Source of the DNA: JACCXG01 sp963785755
GTDB taxonomy: Bacteria; Acidobacteriota; Vicinamibacteria; Vicinamibacterales; 2-12-FULL-66-21
DNA: 64,000 bases
Assembly (NCBI GenBank): GCA_963785755.1
Contig: CAWAXG010000033.1
Span: 44,581-108,580, forward strand
Direction of reading: 5' to 3'
Part shown: piece after piece, positions 38,096 to 46,878 of the stretch
How the letters are laid out: each line of letters starts with the position of its first letter
Position numbering within the stretch: the first letter of the stretch is position 1
Translations under genes and position numbers: made by a program
Notes under the pieces: generated by a model
What the model was told of the DNA's origin: nothing
Database searches by the model: none
What the model saw: the letters and a program-made list of their open reading frames with translations, nothing else

Positions 38096-39240
38096 CACTG
38101 GCCAGCGTAGCGAACAGCTAGAACCGTAATGTCGTCAGACTGCTTCGTGCCGGCCGCATGCCGGCGGACCGCCTCCAGGATGCCGAGGGTAGTTTCACGA
38201 GCGTTCCGCCCGGGCGCGGCCTGAAGGTGCGCCAGCAGGCGTTCCTCTCCGAAGAGCTCCCCGTTTGGATCGAACGCTTCGCTGATGCCATCGGTGAAGA
38301 GCACGAACGTCTCGCCCGGCTCGAGCTCCAGCGTCTCGCTGCTGACGTCCTCGGCGGGCATCAATCCGAGCACGCGACCCGACGAGGTGAAGGCGAGCCG
38401 CGGCGGCTGCCCGGGACTGATCCGAACCGCCGCGTGGTGTCCCGCGCTGGCGCAGGTGACCCGCCGCTGCACGAAATCGAACACCATCAATTGCAGCGTC
38501 ACGAACATGCCTCGGGGATTCTGTGCCAGCAGTTCGTCATTCAGCTGACGCAGGATCTCCTCGGGCGGGTGTCCCTGCCGAGCCAAGCTGCGCAGGATCG
38601 TCATGGTCACGGCCATGAACAACGCCGCGGGGATACCTTTGCCCGACACGTCCCCGACGGCAACGAGCACGCGCTCGGCGCTCAGCCGCAGGACCTCGAA
38701 CAAATCCCCGCCGACCTGTTGCGCTGGTTCGAGCACAGCGTGCACGTCCAGTCCGGTCCGCTGTGTGTGCCCTGGAATATCCGCGGGCAGGAGTCCCGTC
38801 TGAATCTCGCGTGCGATTCGGAGGTCTCGCTCGGCCGCTGCTCTTACCGCGTCCGCGTACAACTTCGCCTTCAACAGCGACCGGACGCGGGCCTTGACTT
38901 CGAGAATCTCGAACGGCTTCGTGAGGTAATCGTTCCCCCCGACCTCGAACCCGCGGGTCTTGTCCTTGACGTCCTCGAGGGAGCTGAGAAACATGATGGG
39001 CAACTCGCGAGTCGCCTCCTCGGCCCGCAGCCGACGGCAGATCTCATAGCCGTCCACATCCGGCATGACGATGTCGAGCAGTATGAGATCGGGAGGGTTC
39101 CGATGAATGGCGTCGATGGCCTGCCGTCCGCCGAGAGCGACCGACAATTTGTACTCGCTGCTGAGCGCTTCGACGAGGATGTCGACATTGGCCTTGACAT
39201 CGTCGACGATGAGCACCCGACAGTCGGACAGCTCTTTCAA
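38095..39240 (-). CDS. Response regulator with PP2C/RsbU-type serine phosphatase output
   Basis: About 381 residues. The N-terminal receiver has VLIVDDVKANVDILV and the phospho-acceptor Asp in DLILLDIVMPDVDG. A short helix (LYADAVRAAAERDLRIAREI) leads to the SpoIIE/RsbU phosphatase domain, with metal-binding motifs VGGDLFEV, VAVGDVSGKG, VLFTDGISEA and SDDITVLAVRY. The start is uncertain: the frame is open to 39414, but a TTG at 39240 has a GAGGAG ribosome site and starts right at the receiver. Such proteins couple a two-component signal to dephosphorylation of an anti-sigma antagonist; the partner genes are not nearby. Confidence 0.88.
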   Translation of the reverse strand: MKELSDCRVLIVDDVKANVDILVEALSSEYKLSVALGGRQAIDAIHRNPPDLILLDIVMPDVDGYEICRRLRAEEATRELPIMFLSSLEDVKDKTRGFEVGGNDYLTKPFEILEVKARVRSLLKAKLYADAVRAAAERDLRIAREIQTGLLPADIPGHTQRTGLDVHAVLEPAQQVGGDLFEVLRLSAERVLVAVGDVSGKGIPAALFMAVTMTILRSLARQGHPPEEILRQLNDELLAQNPRGMFVTLQLMVFDFVQRRVTCASAGHHAAVRISPGQPPRLAFTSSGRVLGLMPAEDVSSETLELEPGETFVLFTDGISEAFDPNGELFGEERLLAHLQAAPGRNARETTLGILEAVRRHAAGTKQSDDITVLAVRYAGQ

Positions 39241-39441
39241 CCCCGTCTCCTCTGTGGCCCTCGCCGGCGTGCACGCCCGCGGTTTCCCGCGAGGTCTGCC
39301 CTTGGGCGAGCCACCCTCTTCATTATTCTGCTTCCCGTCAGCCCGGCGCCAGGTACACACGCAGTAGACCGTGGGCGGGTCCGCCGATTGGTCGCCACTG
39401 GCCGACGCGAGCAACCTACAGGCCGCGGTGGGCGTGAGTCC

Positions 39442-40920
39442 TCACGCTTGTTCCTGGAGAAACGACGCCAGAAACTCCTGCGATCGATCCCAGATCCCCC
39501 GGCGATTCCAGGCTTCGAGCGTGACCCGCTCGCACCCCCGCAGATCGTCGTGAAAGATCGCGTGCAGCTCGCCGGCGAGCCCGCGATCGAAGAAGCACAC
39601 GTTGCTCTCTTCGTTGTGCGCGAATGACCGGTTGTCGAAGTTCGTCGTCCCGATCGTCACCCAGCGGCGGTCCACGACCATCGTCTTGTGGTGCAGCATG
39701 GTGCGGTTGTATTCCTGGATGTCGATGCCAGCTGCGAGCAGCCGGCCGAACAGCCGCACGCTGTTGTGGCGGGCGAGCCAGTTGTCGTTCCTGATGCCGG
39801 ACACCATGATGCGAACGTCCACGCCGCGCTTCTTGGCGTCAATCAACGTGTCGATCGCAACCGGGTCTGGCACGAAGTACGGGTTCGCGATGTAGATCGA
39901 TTCGCGCGCGCAGACGATGGACAGGTAGTACATCGTCCTGACATTGGATGCGCCCGTGACCGGCGAGCTCAGGAGCGTCTGAACCGCCAATGGCCCGGCA
40001 TCCTCGATGATCGGGTAATAGGTCTCGCCGGTGAGCAGCTCGCCGGTCGTCTGCTGCCAGTTCTGGGCGAATCCGGTCTGCAACGGGACGACGGCGGGAC
40101 CTTCGAGACGGATCTGCATGTCCCGCCATTCGTCCGGGTGCCTCGCGTTTCCCCGCCAGTGATCGGCAATGCCCGCGCCGCCCGTGAACGCGATCCGGCC
40201 ATCGACAATCAGCGATTTCCGGTGCGTGCGATTGTTGAATCGTCCCAGGCTGTACCAGCGGATCGGGTTGTACCACGCGACCTGACACCTGCCGGCTTCG
40301 AGGGTCTCCAGGATCTCGGTGCCGATGTTCGCCGATCCAATGGCATCCAGCAGGATCTTCACCTTGAGACCCGCTGCCGCGCGTTCGGCTAGTGCGGCGG
40401 CGAACTCGCGCCCGATGTCACCGGCCCAGTAGATGTACGCTTCAACGCTGATCGAGGTGTGTGCCTGCCGGATCGCCGCGAGCATCGGCGGATAGAACGC
40501 GTCACCGTTGTTGAGAAGCTCGACCCTGTTGCCCGGGAGAAACGGGCTGCCGCTCGCGCCGGCCACCGTCGCCACGAACTCGCTCGATTCGACCGGGAAC
40601 TCGTGATCGAGTCCGTACTGCGGCGGCGCCGCGGCGGGGGCGATGAGATAGCTCACCATCGCCATGGCGCCCGCGCCGATCGCCCAGCCCCAGCGGTCGT
40701 TGCCGATCGCCCAGATACTCACGAGCGCCCACGGCCACCAGGACCAGAGCAGACGCCGGGCACGGGTCCAGAAGCTCAGAATCCCTTTGGGCGTGCGTGG
40801 TCGGGGATGGCCGGTGCGTAGCGCCGGCCCGGCCGGACGCGCATGTCGGGATCGCCGGTAGGGGCGACTCCTGGCCCGCGGAGCTGGTCGCCGTGTGCCA
40901 ACGTGGGTAGCGCTCGTCAT
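39442..40920 (-). CDS. cls: Cardiolipin synthase (phospholipase D family)
   Basis: A 492-residue membrane enzyme that joins two phosphatidylglycerol molecules to make cardiolipin. The basic N-terminus precedes a membrane segment (WSWWPWALVSIWAIGN then WAIGAGAMAMVSYLIA). Two phospholipase D motifs are intact: THRKSLIVDG and MLHHKTMVVDRRW. The C-terminal region (GTTNFDNRSFAHNEESNV) is typical. The unusually basic 50-residue leader may mean that translation starts later. The gene is transcribed toward the RsbU-type gene, with about 200 bases between them and no clear element there. Confidence 0.9.
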   Translation of the reverse strand: MTSATHVGTRRPAPRARSRPYRRSRHARPAGPALRTGHPRPRTPKGILSFWTRARRLLWSWWPWALVSIWAIGNDRWGWAIGAGAMAMVSYLIAPAAAPPQYGLDHEFPVESSEFVATVAGASGSPFLPGNRVELLNNGDAFYPPMLAAIRQAHTSISVEAYIYWAGDIGREFAAALAERAAAGLKVKILLDAIGSANIGTEILETLEAGRCQVAWYNPIRWYSLGRFNNRTHRKSLIVDGRIAFTGGAGIADHWRGNARHPDEWRDMQIRLEGPAVVPLQTGFAQNWQQTTGELLTGETYYPIIEDAGPLAVQTLLSSPVTGASNVRTMYYLSIVCARESIYIANPYFVPDPVAIDTLIDAKKRGVDVRIMVSGIRNDNWLARHNSVRLFGRLLAAGIDIQEYNRTMLHHKTMVVDRRWVTIGTTNFDNRSFAHNEESNVCFFDRGLAGELHAIFHDDLRGCERVTLEAWNRRGIWDRSQEFLASFLQEQA

Positions 40921-41028
40921 CTATCTACTGTCGCCGCGGCGTCAGATGGATCGATCGATGGACAGCCGGCACTGGGTTGGACGAGCGCCGCGCGTGTGCA
41001 TGCGCGTAATCGCGCAAGTAATTTCTCG

Positions 41029-41268
41029 CTAGCGATAAGCGACTGACGTCCAGCCAGCTTCGCGAAATGCCGCGACCAGCGCCGCATGCCGCTGAAAGGC
41101 CGTGGGGCTGCCACGAAACAGCCTGACGTACAGGGGCTTCTGCTGCCCGCATGGCGAGATCGACACTTGATACCCGTCATTCGCGCGTTGGACCTGCAGT
41201 CTGAGGAGCTGCCGGCCGCGACGGAGAACCCAGTCGAGCAGCGGCCGCGGCGAGTCGGTGATGTTCAT
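41029..41268 (-). CDS. Small conserved hypothetical protein, 79 aa
   Basis: A 79-residue soluble protein (MNITDSPRPLLDWVLRRGRQ) with a mixed alpha/beta composition. The start codon overlaps the stop codon of the tiny gene at 41265-41420 in ATGA, so the two are translationally coupled. I do not recognise the family. Confidence 0.6.
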   Translation of the reverse strand: MNITDSPRPLLDWVLRRGRQLLRLQVQRANDGYQVSISPCGQQKPLYVRLFRGSPTAFQRHAALVAAFREAGWTSVAYR

Positions 41269-41420
41269 GATCGAGCGCGTTCGAAGTTCGAGATGTCGGC
41301 GGAATGATCTGGGATCTGCCGGGTCATCAAGACGAACAGACCAGACAGCAGCAGTCTCGATCCCGCGAGGCCTGCCCCAATCGATAAGACCAGGATGGTT
41401 GGTAACGCAATCAACTCCAC
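41265..41420 (-). CDS. Tiny single-membrane-segment protein, 51 aa
   Basis: A 51-residue protein beginning with GTG at 41420, with an AGAGGGC ribosome site at good spacing. It has a hydrophobic helix (IALPTILVLSIGAGLAGSRL) then LLSGLFVLMTR and a polar tail. The frame is open further upstream, but only this part looks like protein. It ends in an ATGA overlap with the next gene, which supports both being real. Upstream sequence to 41668 shows no gene. Confidence 0.55.
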   Translation of the reverse strand: MELIALPTILVLSIGAGLAGSRLLLSGLFVLMTRQIPDHSADISNFERARS

Positions 41421-41668
41421 GTCACGCCCTCTATGAGTTCGCGTCACCGGACCTCGCGCACCAAACCGGTGCGTTTTCGCCGCGCCGCGGGCACCCTTGT
41501 CGGTGCCGCACCAGATGTTGCAAGAGAGCAGCCATGATTCGGTCCTGTCGAGCTCGCTCCTGGCGGTCAGCCGCTGACCCGGTGCCGAGATTGAAACCTG
41601 CTGGATTGCACGAAAACGCAGGGAATCGAGCCTGCTGTGCTGGACCCCGGCCATTCGAGGAGCGATTC

Positions 41669-41698
41669 TTGAAGGTGGTCCTGCTCACGATGCAATAA
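41669..41698 (+). promoter_or_regulatory. Weak candidate promoter of the chemosensory operon
   Basis: TTGAAG (41669-41674), an 18-base spacer and CAATAA (41693-41698) lie 24 bases in front of the first possible start at 41722. The match to consensus is modest. The stretch 41421-41668 shows no other feature. Confidence 0.3.
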
Positions 41699-41790
41699 AC
41701 TGAACGTTTCCTCGGAGGACGATGGACACGCGGGTGTCCAGGGGGCTCCGTCCCGGTGTCCCGACCTCCGGCTGCAGCGATTCGCCGCTG

Positions 41791-42189
41791 ATGCAAACGA
41801 TCCTCGTGGTTGACGATTCACCGACCATTCGTCGAATGGTGCGCACCGCGCTCGCGCCGCTCGCGGACGTCACCTTTGCCGAGGCCGGATCCGGACTGCA
41901 GGCGATTGAGACGCTCGCCGTGCAGCCGGTGCAGGCGATCGTCCTGGACTTGAACATGCCGGACATGCACGGACTCGACGTGCTGAGATTCGTGCGCTCA
42001 CACGAGCAGTATCGGCGGCTGCCGGTCATGGTGCTCACGACGCGTGGTGATGAAACGAGTCGCGATGCCGCGCTCGAAGCCGGCGCCTCGGCGTACATGA
42101 CGAAGCCGTTTTCTCCGACCGCGTTGATGTCGTCGCTGAGAGAACTGCTCGTCGCACCCGGTCCTTCCCCGTCAGGCCTGGCGCAATGA
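41791..42189 (+). CDS. cheY: Single-domain response regulator (CheY type)
   Basis: A receiver domain of 132 residues from the ATG at 41791. An in-frame ATG at 41722, preceded by GGAGG at short spacing, would add 23 non-conserved residues. Family residues are seen: the acidic pair in ILVVDDSPTIRRM, the phospho-acceptor Asp in AIVLDLNMPDMHG, Thr in MVLTTRGDE and Lys in YMTKPFSP. The stop overlaps the cheA start in ATGA. It is the first gene of a forward run of at least ten signalling genes and likely receives phosphate from CheA. Confidence 0.9.
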   Translation: MQTILVVDDSPTIRRMVRTALAPLADVTFAEAGSGLQAIETLAVQPVQAIVLDLNMPDMHGLDVLRFVRSHEQYRRLPVMVLTTRGDETSRDAALEAGASAYMTKPFSPTALMSSLRELLVAPGPSPSGLAQ

Positions 42190-44183
42190 CCACTCCTGAC
42201 GAGCGCCCGCCGTTCGCGGCCGGTTTCATGGACGACTATTTTGCCGAAGCCGAGGAACACGTCGTCGCCGTCCGCCGGAGTCTGTTGACGCTCGAGGCTG
42301 CGCTCGGATCCGAGTTGCCGGCGGCCGTGCTCGAGGATTTGTTCCGAAGCTGCCACTCTCTCAAGGGCATCTCGGCGATGGTCGAGTTCCGGGAGGCGGA
42401 GCTTCTCCCGCATCAGATGGAGAGCTGCCTTCGCGCCGTCCGGGACGGCGACCTCACCTTGACCAGCACGAACTTCGAGACGCTGGTCGACGGCGCGAGG
42501 CTGCTCGAGACGGCGATCGCGGCTTACCGCGCCGGCTTGCCCCTGCCGCCGGTCGAACGCGTGCTCGAACAACTGGCAGCACTCGCTCAGGAGGGCAAGC
42601 CTGGCGCCGCTGCGCCTGGCACCGCCTCGCGCCGGAGCTCGACGCCGGACGTGTCGAGTGCGCCGCGGTGGAAAGTGACGTTCGTGCCGTCGCCTGAGCT
42701 CGTTGCGCGTGGCGTGAAAGTCGACACCATCCGCACGCGACTCCTCCAGTTCGGAAGAGTGCTGAACGTCGCTCCGAGAGTGCTGTCCGGCGGTGGAGTG
42801 TCATTCGAATTCGAGGTAGAGACGGACAACGAGGGGCAGCTGGCGGCCTGGCGCGACGACGGGCTCGAGTACGAGCCCCTCGGGGTCGAACCGCTTGCGG
42901 CGGAGCCGGCGGCAGCGCCCGGTTTTCGTAACGCCGCATTCGAGCCGCCCATCGTCGAGCGTCCACGCGAGATCGCAGCTGCGGCGGCGGCCAATTTCGT
43001 TCGTGTGGACCTGGCCAGGCTCGACGATCTCATGCGCCTCGTCGGCGACATGGTCGTCACGCGCGCCCGCCTGGAGGATACGCTCCAACGCGTCGATGTT
43101 CCGCTCCAGGAGTGGCGGCGGTCGCTGCAGGAGCACAGCTCTGGAATCGAGCGGCAGCTGCGCGATCTTCGCGAAGCCGTGATGCGCGTCCGCCTGGTGC
43201 CGGTTGGAGAGATCTTCCGCCGGATGCCATTCGTCGTTCGCGATCTGGCGCGCGACAGCGGTAAACGCGTGCAGCTCGATCTCGTGGGTCAAAGCACGGA
43301 GATCGACAAGTTTCTGATCGAACGCATGATGGACCCCGTCATCCACCTCGTTCGCAACGCGATCAGCCATGCCATCGAAACGCCGGAGCTGCGGATCGCT
43401 ACCGGCAAGCGTCCGGAGGGCACGATCCGGCTCAGTGCGGCGACTGCCGGCGAATCGGTCGTGCTCGAGATCAGCGACGACGGCACCGGCATCGACGTGC
43501 AGGCGGTGTCGGAGCGGGCCCGCGCGGCGGGCATGGTGGTCCCGGACGGGCCGCTCGATGGGCGGGGACTCCTCGACATCATCTGTGCCTCCGGTTTTTC
43601 CACGCGGGATGAGGCGGATCGCGGGAGCGGGCGCGGCGTCGGCATGGCGGTGGTCCGCGGCACGGTCGAAGAGCTCGGCGGCACGTTGGCGGTCGAGACT
43701 CGTCCCGGCCAGGGCACGACGTTCAGGATCACCCTGCCACTGACGCTGGCGATTACCGACGCGATCATCGCGCAGGTGGGAGACCACACGTTTGCCGTGC
43801 CGCAATCAGCGGTCCGCGAAGTCATCGAAGTGGACGCGAGGGCGCTTCGCTCGATTGAACGGAACGAGTTGTTGACATATCGGGGCGGCACGCTGCCCAT
43901 GGTTCGCCTCGCGCACCTGTTTGCGATCGAGGTGAAGGAGAGACCGCGGTTCCACGCAATCGTGATCGGCACCGGCCTCGCGGCGGTTGGTCTCCTCGTC
44001 GATCGGATTACCGGCCAGCGGGAGATCGTGGTCAAGACGATCACCGATCCGTTGCTGCGTGTCGACGGCATATCCGGCGCCACCGAGTTGGGCGACGGGC
44101 GGCTGGTCCTGATTCTGGATGTGGCCGCATTGAGCCGGACCCTTCGGGACCGGCCGCACAGGGTTGAGGGGATGTCGGCGTGA
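42186..44183 (+). CDS. cheA: Chemotaxis histidine kinase CheA
   Basis: A 665-residue intact kinase. Domain order: an Hpt domain with phospho-acceptor His57 (RSCHSLKGIS), a linker with a P2-like segment (WKVTFVPSPELVARGVKVDT), the dimerisation helices (VDLARLDDLMRLVGDMVVTR), the ATPase domain with the N-box HLVRNAISHAIE, G-motifs EISDDGTGID and GSGRGVGMAVVRG, and the C-terminal CheW-like domain that ends near VAALSRTL. No receiver is attached. It phosphorylates CheY and CheB in response to the receptor. The gene overlaps cheY and cheW by ATGA and GTGA, so the three are coupled. Confidence 0.95.
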   Translation: MTTPDERPPFAAGFMDDYFAEAEEHVVAVRRSLLTLEAALGSELPAAVLEDLFRSCHSLKGISAMVEFREAELLPHQMESCLRAVRDGDLTLTSTNFETLVDGARLLETAIAAYRAGLPLPPVERVLEQLAALAQEGKPGAAAPGTASRRSSTPDVSSAPRWKVTFVPSPELVARGVKVDTIRTRLLQFGRVLNVAPRVLSGGGVSFEFEVETDNEGQLAAWRDDGLEYEPLGVEPLAAEPAAAPGFRNAAFEPPIVERPREIAAAAAANFVRVDLARLDDLMRLVGDMVVTRARLEDTLQRVDVPLQEWRRSLQEHSSGIERQLRDLREAVMRVRLVPVGEIFRRMPFVVRDLARDSGKRVQLDLVGQSTEIDKFLIERMMDPVIHLVRNAISHAIETPELRIATGKRPEGTIRLSAATAGESVVLEISDDGTGIDVQAVSERARAAGMVVPDGPLDGRGLLDIICASGFSTRDEADRGSGRGVGMAVVRGTVEELGGTLAVETRPGQGTTFRITLPLTLAITDAIIAQVGDHTFAVPQSAVREVIEVDARALRSIERNELLTYRGGTLPMVRLAHLFAIEVKERPRFHAIVIGTGLAAVGLLVDRITGQREIVVKTITDPLLRVDGISGATELGDGRLVLILDVAALSRTLRDRPHRVEGMSA

Positions 44184-44662
44184 CTGAGAATCGTGACCCC
44201 TCGCTCGGCAGCGATCCCGCGGGGGCAAGACAGACGTACATCCTGTTCGGCGTCGCTGGCACGACCTACGCCGTCCGCAGCGATCAGGTGCTCCATATCG
44301 AGATGGTCGAGCACGTGACCGCGGTGCCCAATGCCCCGGGATTCGTGGAAGGGGTGGTGTTCTCCCGCGGCCAGGTCGTCCCGGTGATCAACCTCCGGGC
44401 CCGGTTCGGCTTCGAGCGGGCGAAGGTGGACCTGCGCACTCGCTTGCTGGTGGTGCAGACCGAGGGCCGCCGTGTCGGACTCATGGCGGACGACGCGCGG
44501 GAGTTCATGACCATCCCCGATGCCTCGATCAGTCCGCCGCATCAGGCGATCGGCGGGCTCAGTGGCAACTACCTCGAAGGGGTGGCCACGCTCGGCGACC
44601 GGATCGTGCTCGTGCTCAACACTCGCGAGGTTGTGGAAAACGTCCCGGCCGCGCCCGGCTAA
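44180..44662 (+). CDS. cheW: Chemotaxis coupling protein CheW
   Basis: A 160-residue SH3-like coupling protein that links CheA to the receptor. The family pattern is visible: YILFGVAGTTYAVRSDQVLH, GFVEGVVFSRGQVVPVINLR and YLEGVATLGDRIVLVLNTRE. The start is a GTG at 44180 that overlaps the cheA stop. It is directly followed by the receptor gene. Only one separate CheW is visible in this operon. Confidence 0.92.
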   Translation: MTENRDPSLGSDPAGARQTYILFGVAGTTYAVRSDQVLHIEMVEHVTAVPNAPGFVEGVVFSRGQVVPVINLRARFGFERAKVDLRTRLLVVQTEGRRVGLMADDAREFMTIPDASISPPHQAIGGLSGNYLEGVATLGDRIVLVLNTREVVENVPAAPG

Positions 44663-44701
44663 TGCGACGGCGACAAGGCAATGTCTGCAAGGAGAAGGAC
44701 C

Positions 44702-46802
44702 ATGGGAGTCAGCGGCGCAAACGGTAACGGCGCACGGGCGATCGATCACAAAGTGTTGCGGGACGAAGCGAGCCACATCACGGAGGCGGTGTCGCGTATC
44801 GCCGAGATGACCGACCAGGTGTCTGACGGCGCCGAGGCCCAGGTCCGGTCGCTCGACAGCGCGCTCAGCGGTCTCACCCAGATGACCGCCTCGCTCAAGG
44901 AAACGGCCACCCAGGCCGAGTCCGTCACCTCGTCCACCGAGAGTCTCGTCTCCTCGATCAACGAGGCCGGCGCGTCGATCGAACAGGTGACGAGGAACGC
45001 GGAAAACCTCGCCGGGTTCACCCGGCAGACGGCCGCCGCCATTCAGCAGAGCAGCACGTCGATTCAGCGGGTCACGGGCACGGCTCAGGAGATGGCCACC
45101 GCGGCCCAGCAGGTCACGACGTCGATGACCGAGATGACGGCCTCGGTCAGGTCGACCACCAGTGACACGGAGGCGCTGACATCGTCCGTGAACGAAACCG
45201 CCGCAGCCGTGGAGGAAATGAGTCGATCCATTCAAGGCGTGGCCACGAGCGCTGACGATCTGGCCGTCACCGCCGAAGAGTCGTCGTCGTCGATCAATGA
45301 GACGGCGGCGTCGATCGAGGAAGTGACCGCCCAGATCGACAGCCTCGCCTCGACGCTCGAGCAGAATGGCGCGTCGACCGAGGAGCTGGCTCGTTCCGTC
45401 CAGAGCGTCGCGCAGAGCGGCCAGACGATCAGCGACGCGGCGGCCGCAGCCGCCACGAGCGCGTCCGAGCTCGACCGGACGAGTCAATCGGTTGCGGTCT
45501 TGGCGAAAGAGGCCGACGAGATCACGCGCCGCGCGAGCCAGGACGCCAAGGAGGGCGGCGCCAGCGTGCAGCGCTCGATGCAGGGCTTCACGCGGGTGAG
45601 GGAGTCGATGGCCCAATCGGCGACCGTCATCCGGGAGATGGGCAAGCGGGCGAGGGAGATCAGCAGCATCGTCGACACGATCAACCTGATCGCCGAGCGG
45701 ACGAATCTGCTCTCGCTCAACGCGTCCATCGAGGCGGCGCGGGCCGGCGACGCCGGCCGCGGCTTTGCCGTGGTCGCGGAGGAGATTCGCAACCTCGCGG
45801 ATCGGTCCGCGAAGGCGACGTCCGACATCGCCGCGATCATCAGGGGGCTTCAGGAAGTGGCTCGAGAGGCGGTCGACGCGTCGAACGAAGGATTGAAGCT
45901 CGCCGAGCAGAGCAACACCCAGGCCGACGAAGGAGCAAGAGGGCTGGGGAAGATTCTGGAAGGCGTGACCGAGGCGACCAACGTCGTGGCCCAGATCGCG
46001 CGTGCCAGTGACGAGCAGCGCGAAGCCGCCGCGCACGTGGTTGCCGCAATCACGGCCACTGCCGAGCAGGCGCGCCTCGTCGCCAGTGCGACGGATGAAC
46101 AGGCCAGGTCGGTGACGACGCTCGTCCAGGCGAACACCCAGATTCGCAGAACTGCGGCTCGAGGTGAAGAAGGCGATGGCCGAGCAGTCACGGGCGGCGC
46201 GCGACATTCTCAAGGCCGCGGAGAACACCAAGGAACAGGCGTCACAGGTGCGGCGGGCGACCAGGGAACAGGTGAGAGACCACGAACGAAATCGCGAAAG
46301 CTGCCGAGTCGATGCGGCGCGGCGCCGCGACGACGGCCCGGGCGCTGGCCGAGCAGGCGGCCGCCGGCGAGCAGATTTCTCGCGCTGCGGCGGAGCTCCA
46401 GCAGCTGGTCGCGACCGTCACCAAGGCGATGACCGAACAGGCGGCAGGGATGAAGGATATGGCCAGCGGCGCGGATGGCATGCGCACGCAGTCGGAGCAG
46501 ACATCCCGAGCCTGGCGGATCAGACGAAAGCCATGCGCGAGATGACCGCCGCCGCGCAGAACGCGGCCAGGCAGATCAAGCTGATAACCAAGGCCAACAT
46601 CGAGCAGTCGTCAGCGGCTGCGGCGCTGCTGGCGTCGGTGACGGAGATTCGGGAGATCACCGATCGCAACGCCACCGGGGTCAAGCAGACACGCGGCGGC
46701 ACCGACGACCTGCTGCGCCGCGCGCAGGCCCTGGTCACGCTCGTCAAACGGCCCTCGCAGGGACGCCGCGCGAATGGCCGTTCTCCTCGATCCGGCAGGT
46801 GA
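44702..46802 (+). CDS. Cytoplasmic methyl-accepting chemoreceptor, frame broken three times
   Basis: About 699 residues when repaired, from the ATG at 44702 with ribosome site AAGGAGAAGG. The protein has no signal peptide or membrane segment and no obvious sensor domain; it is almost wholly coiled coil (long Ser/Thr/Ala/Glu heptads). The receptor tip is intact: IAERTNLLSLNASIEAARAG followed by DAGRGFAVVAEEIRNLADRS, near residue 340. The breaks are near 46145 (extra A, repaired IRRLRLEVKKAM), 46282 (extra A, repaired VETTNEIAK) and 46510 (one base missing). The tip is central with long arms on both sides, so the sensing input must come from a partner protein such as the PAS-HEAT product. Confidence 0.82.
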
Positions 46803-46878
46803 GCGGACACGAATCTGACCACGACCTCAATGCCGTCCGCACGGAGCGCCCGTGCGATTCGCCTGGTGCGAGCGCTTC

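Noticed and set aside
43289..46231. A 980-residue reverse-strand open frame over cheA and the receptor
   Set aside because: It is a shadow of strongly biased forward codons; the forward proteins carry all the family motifs.
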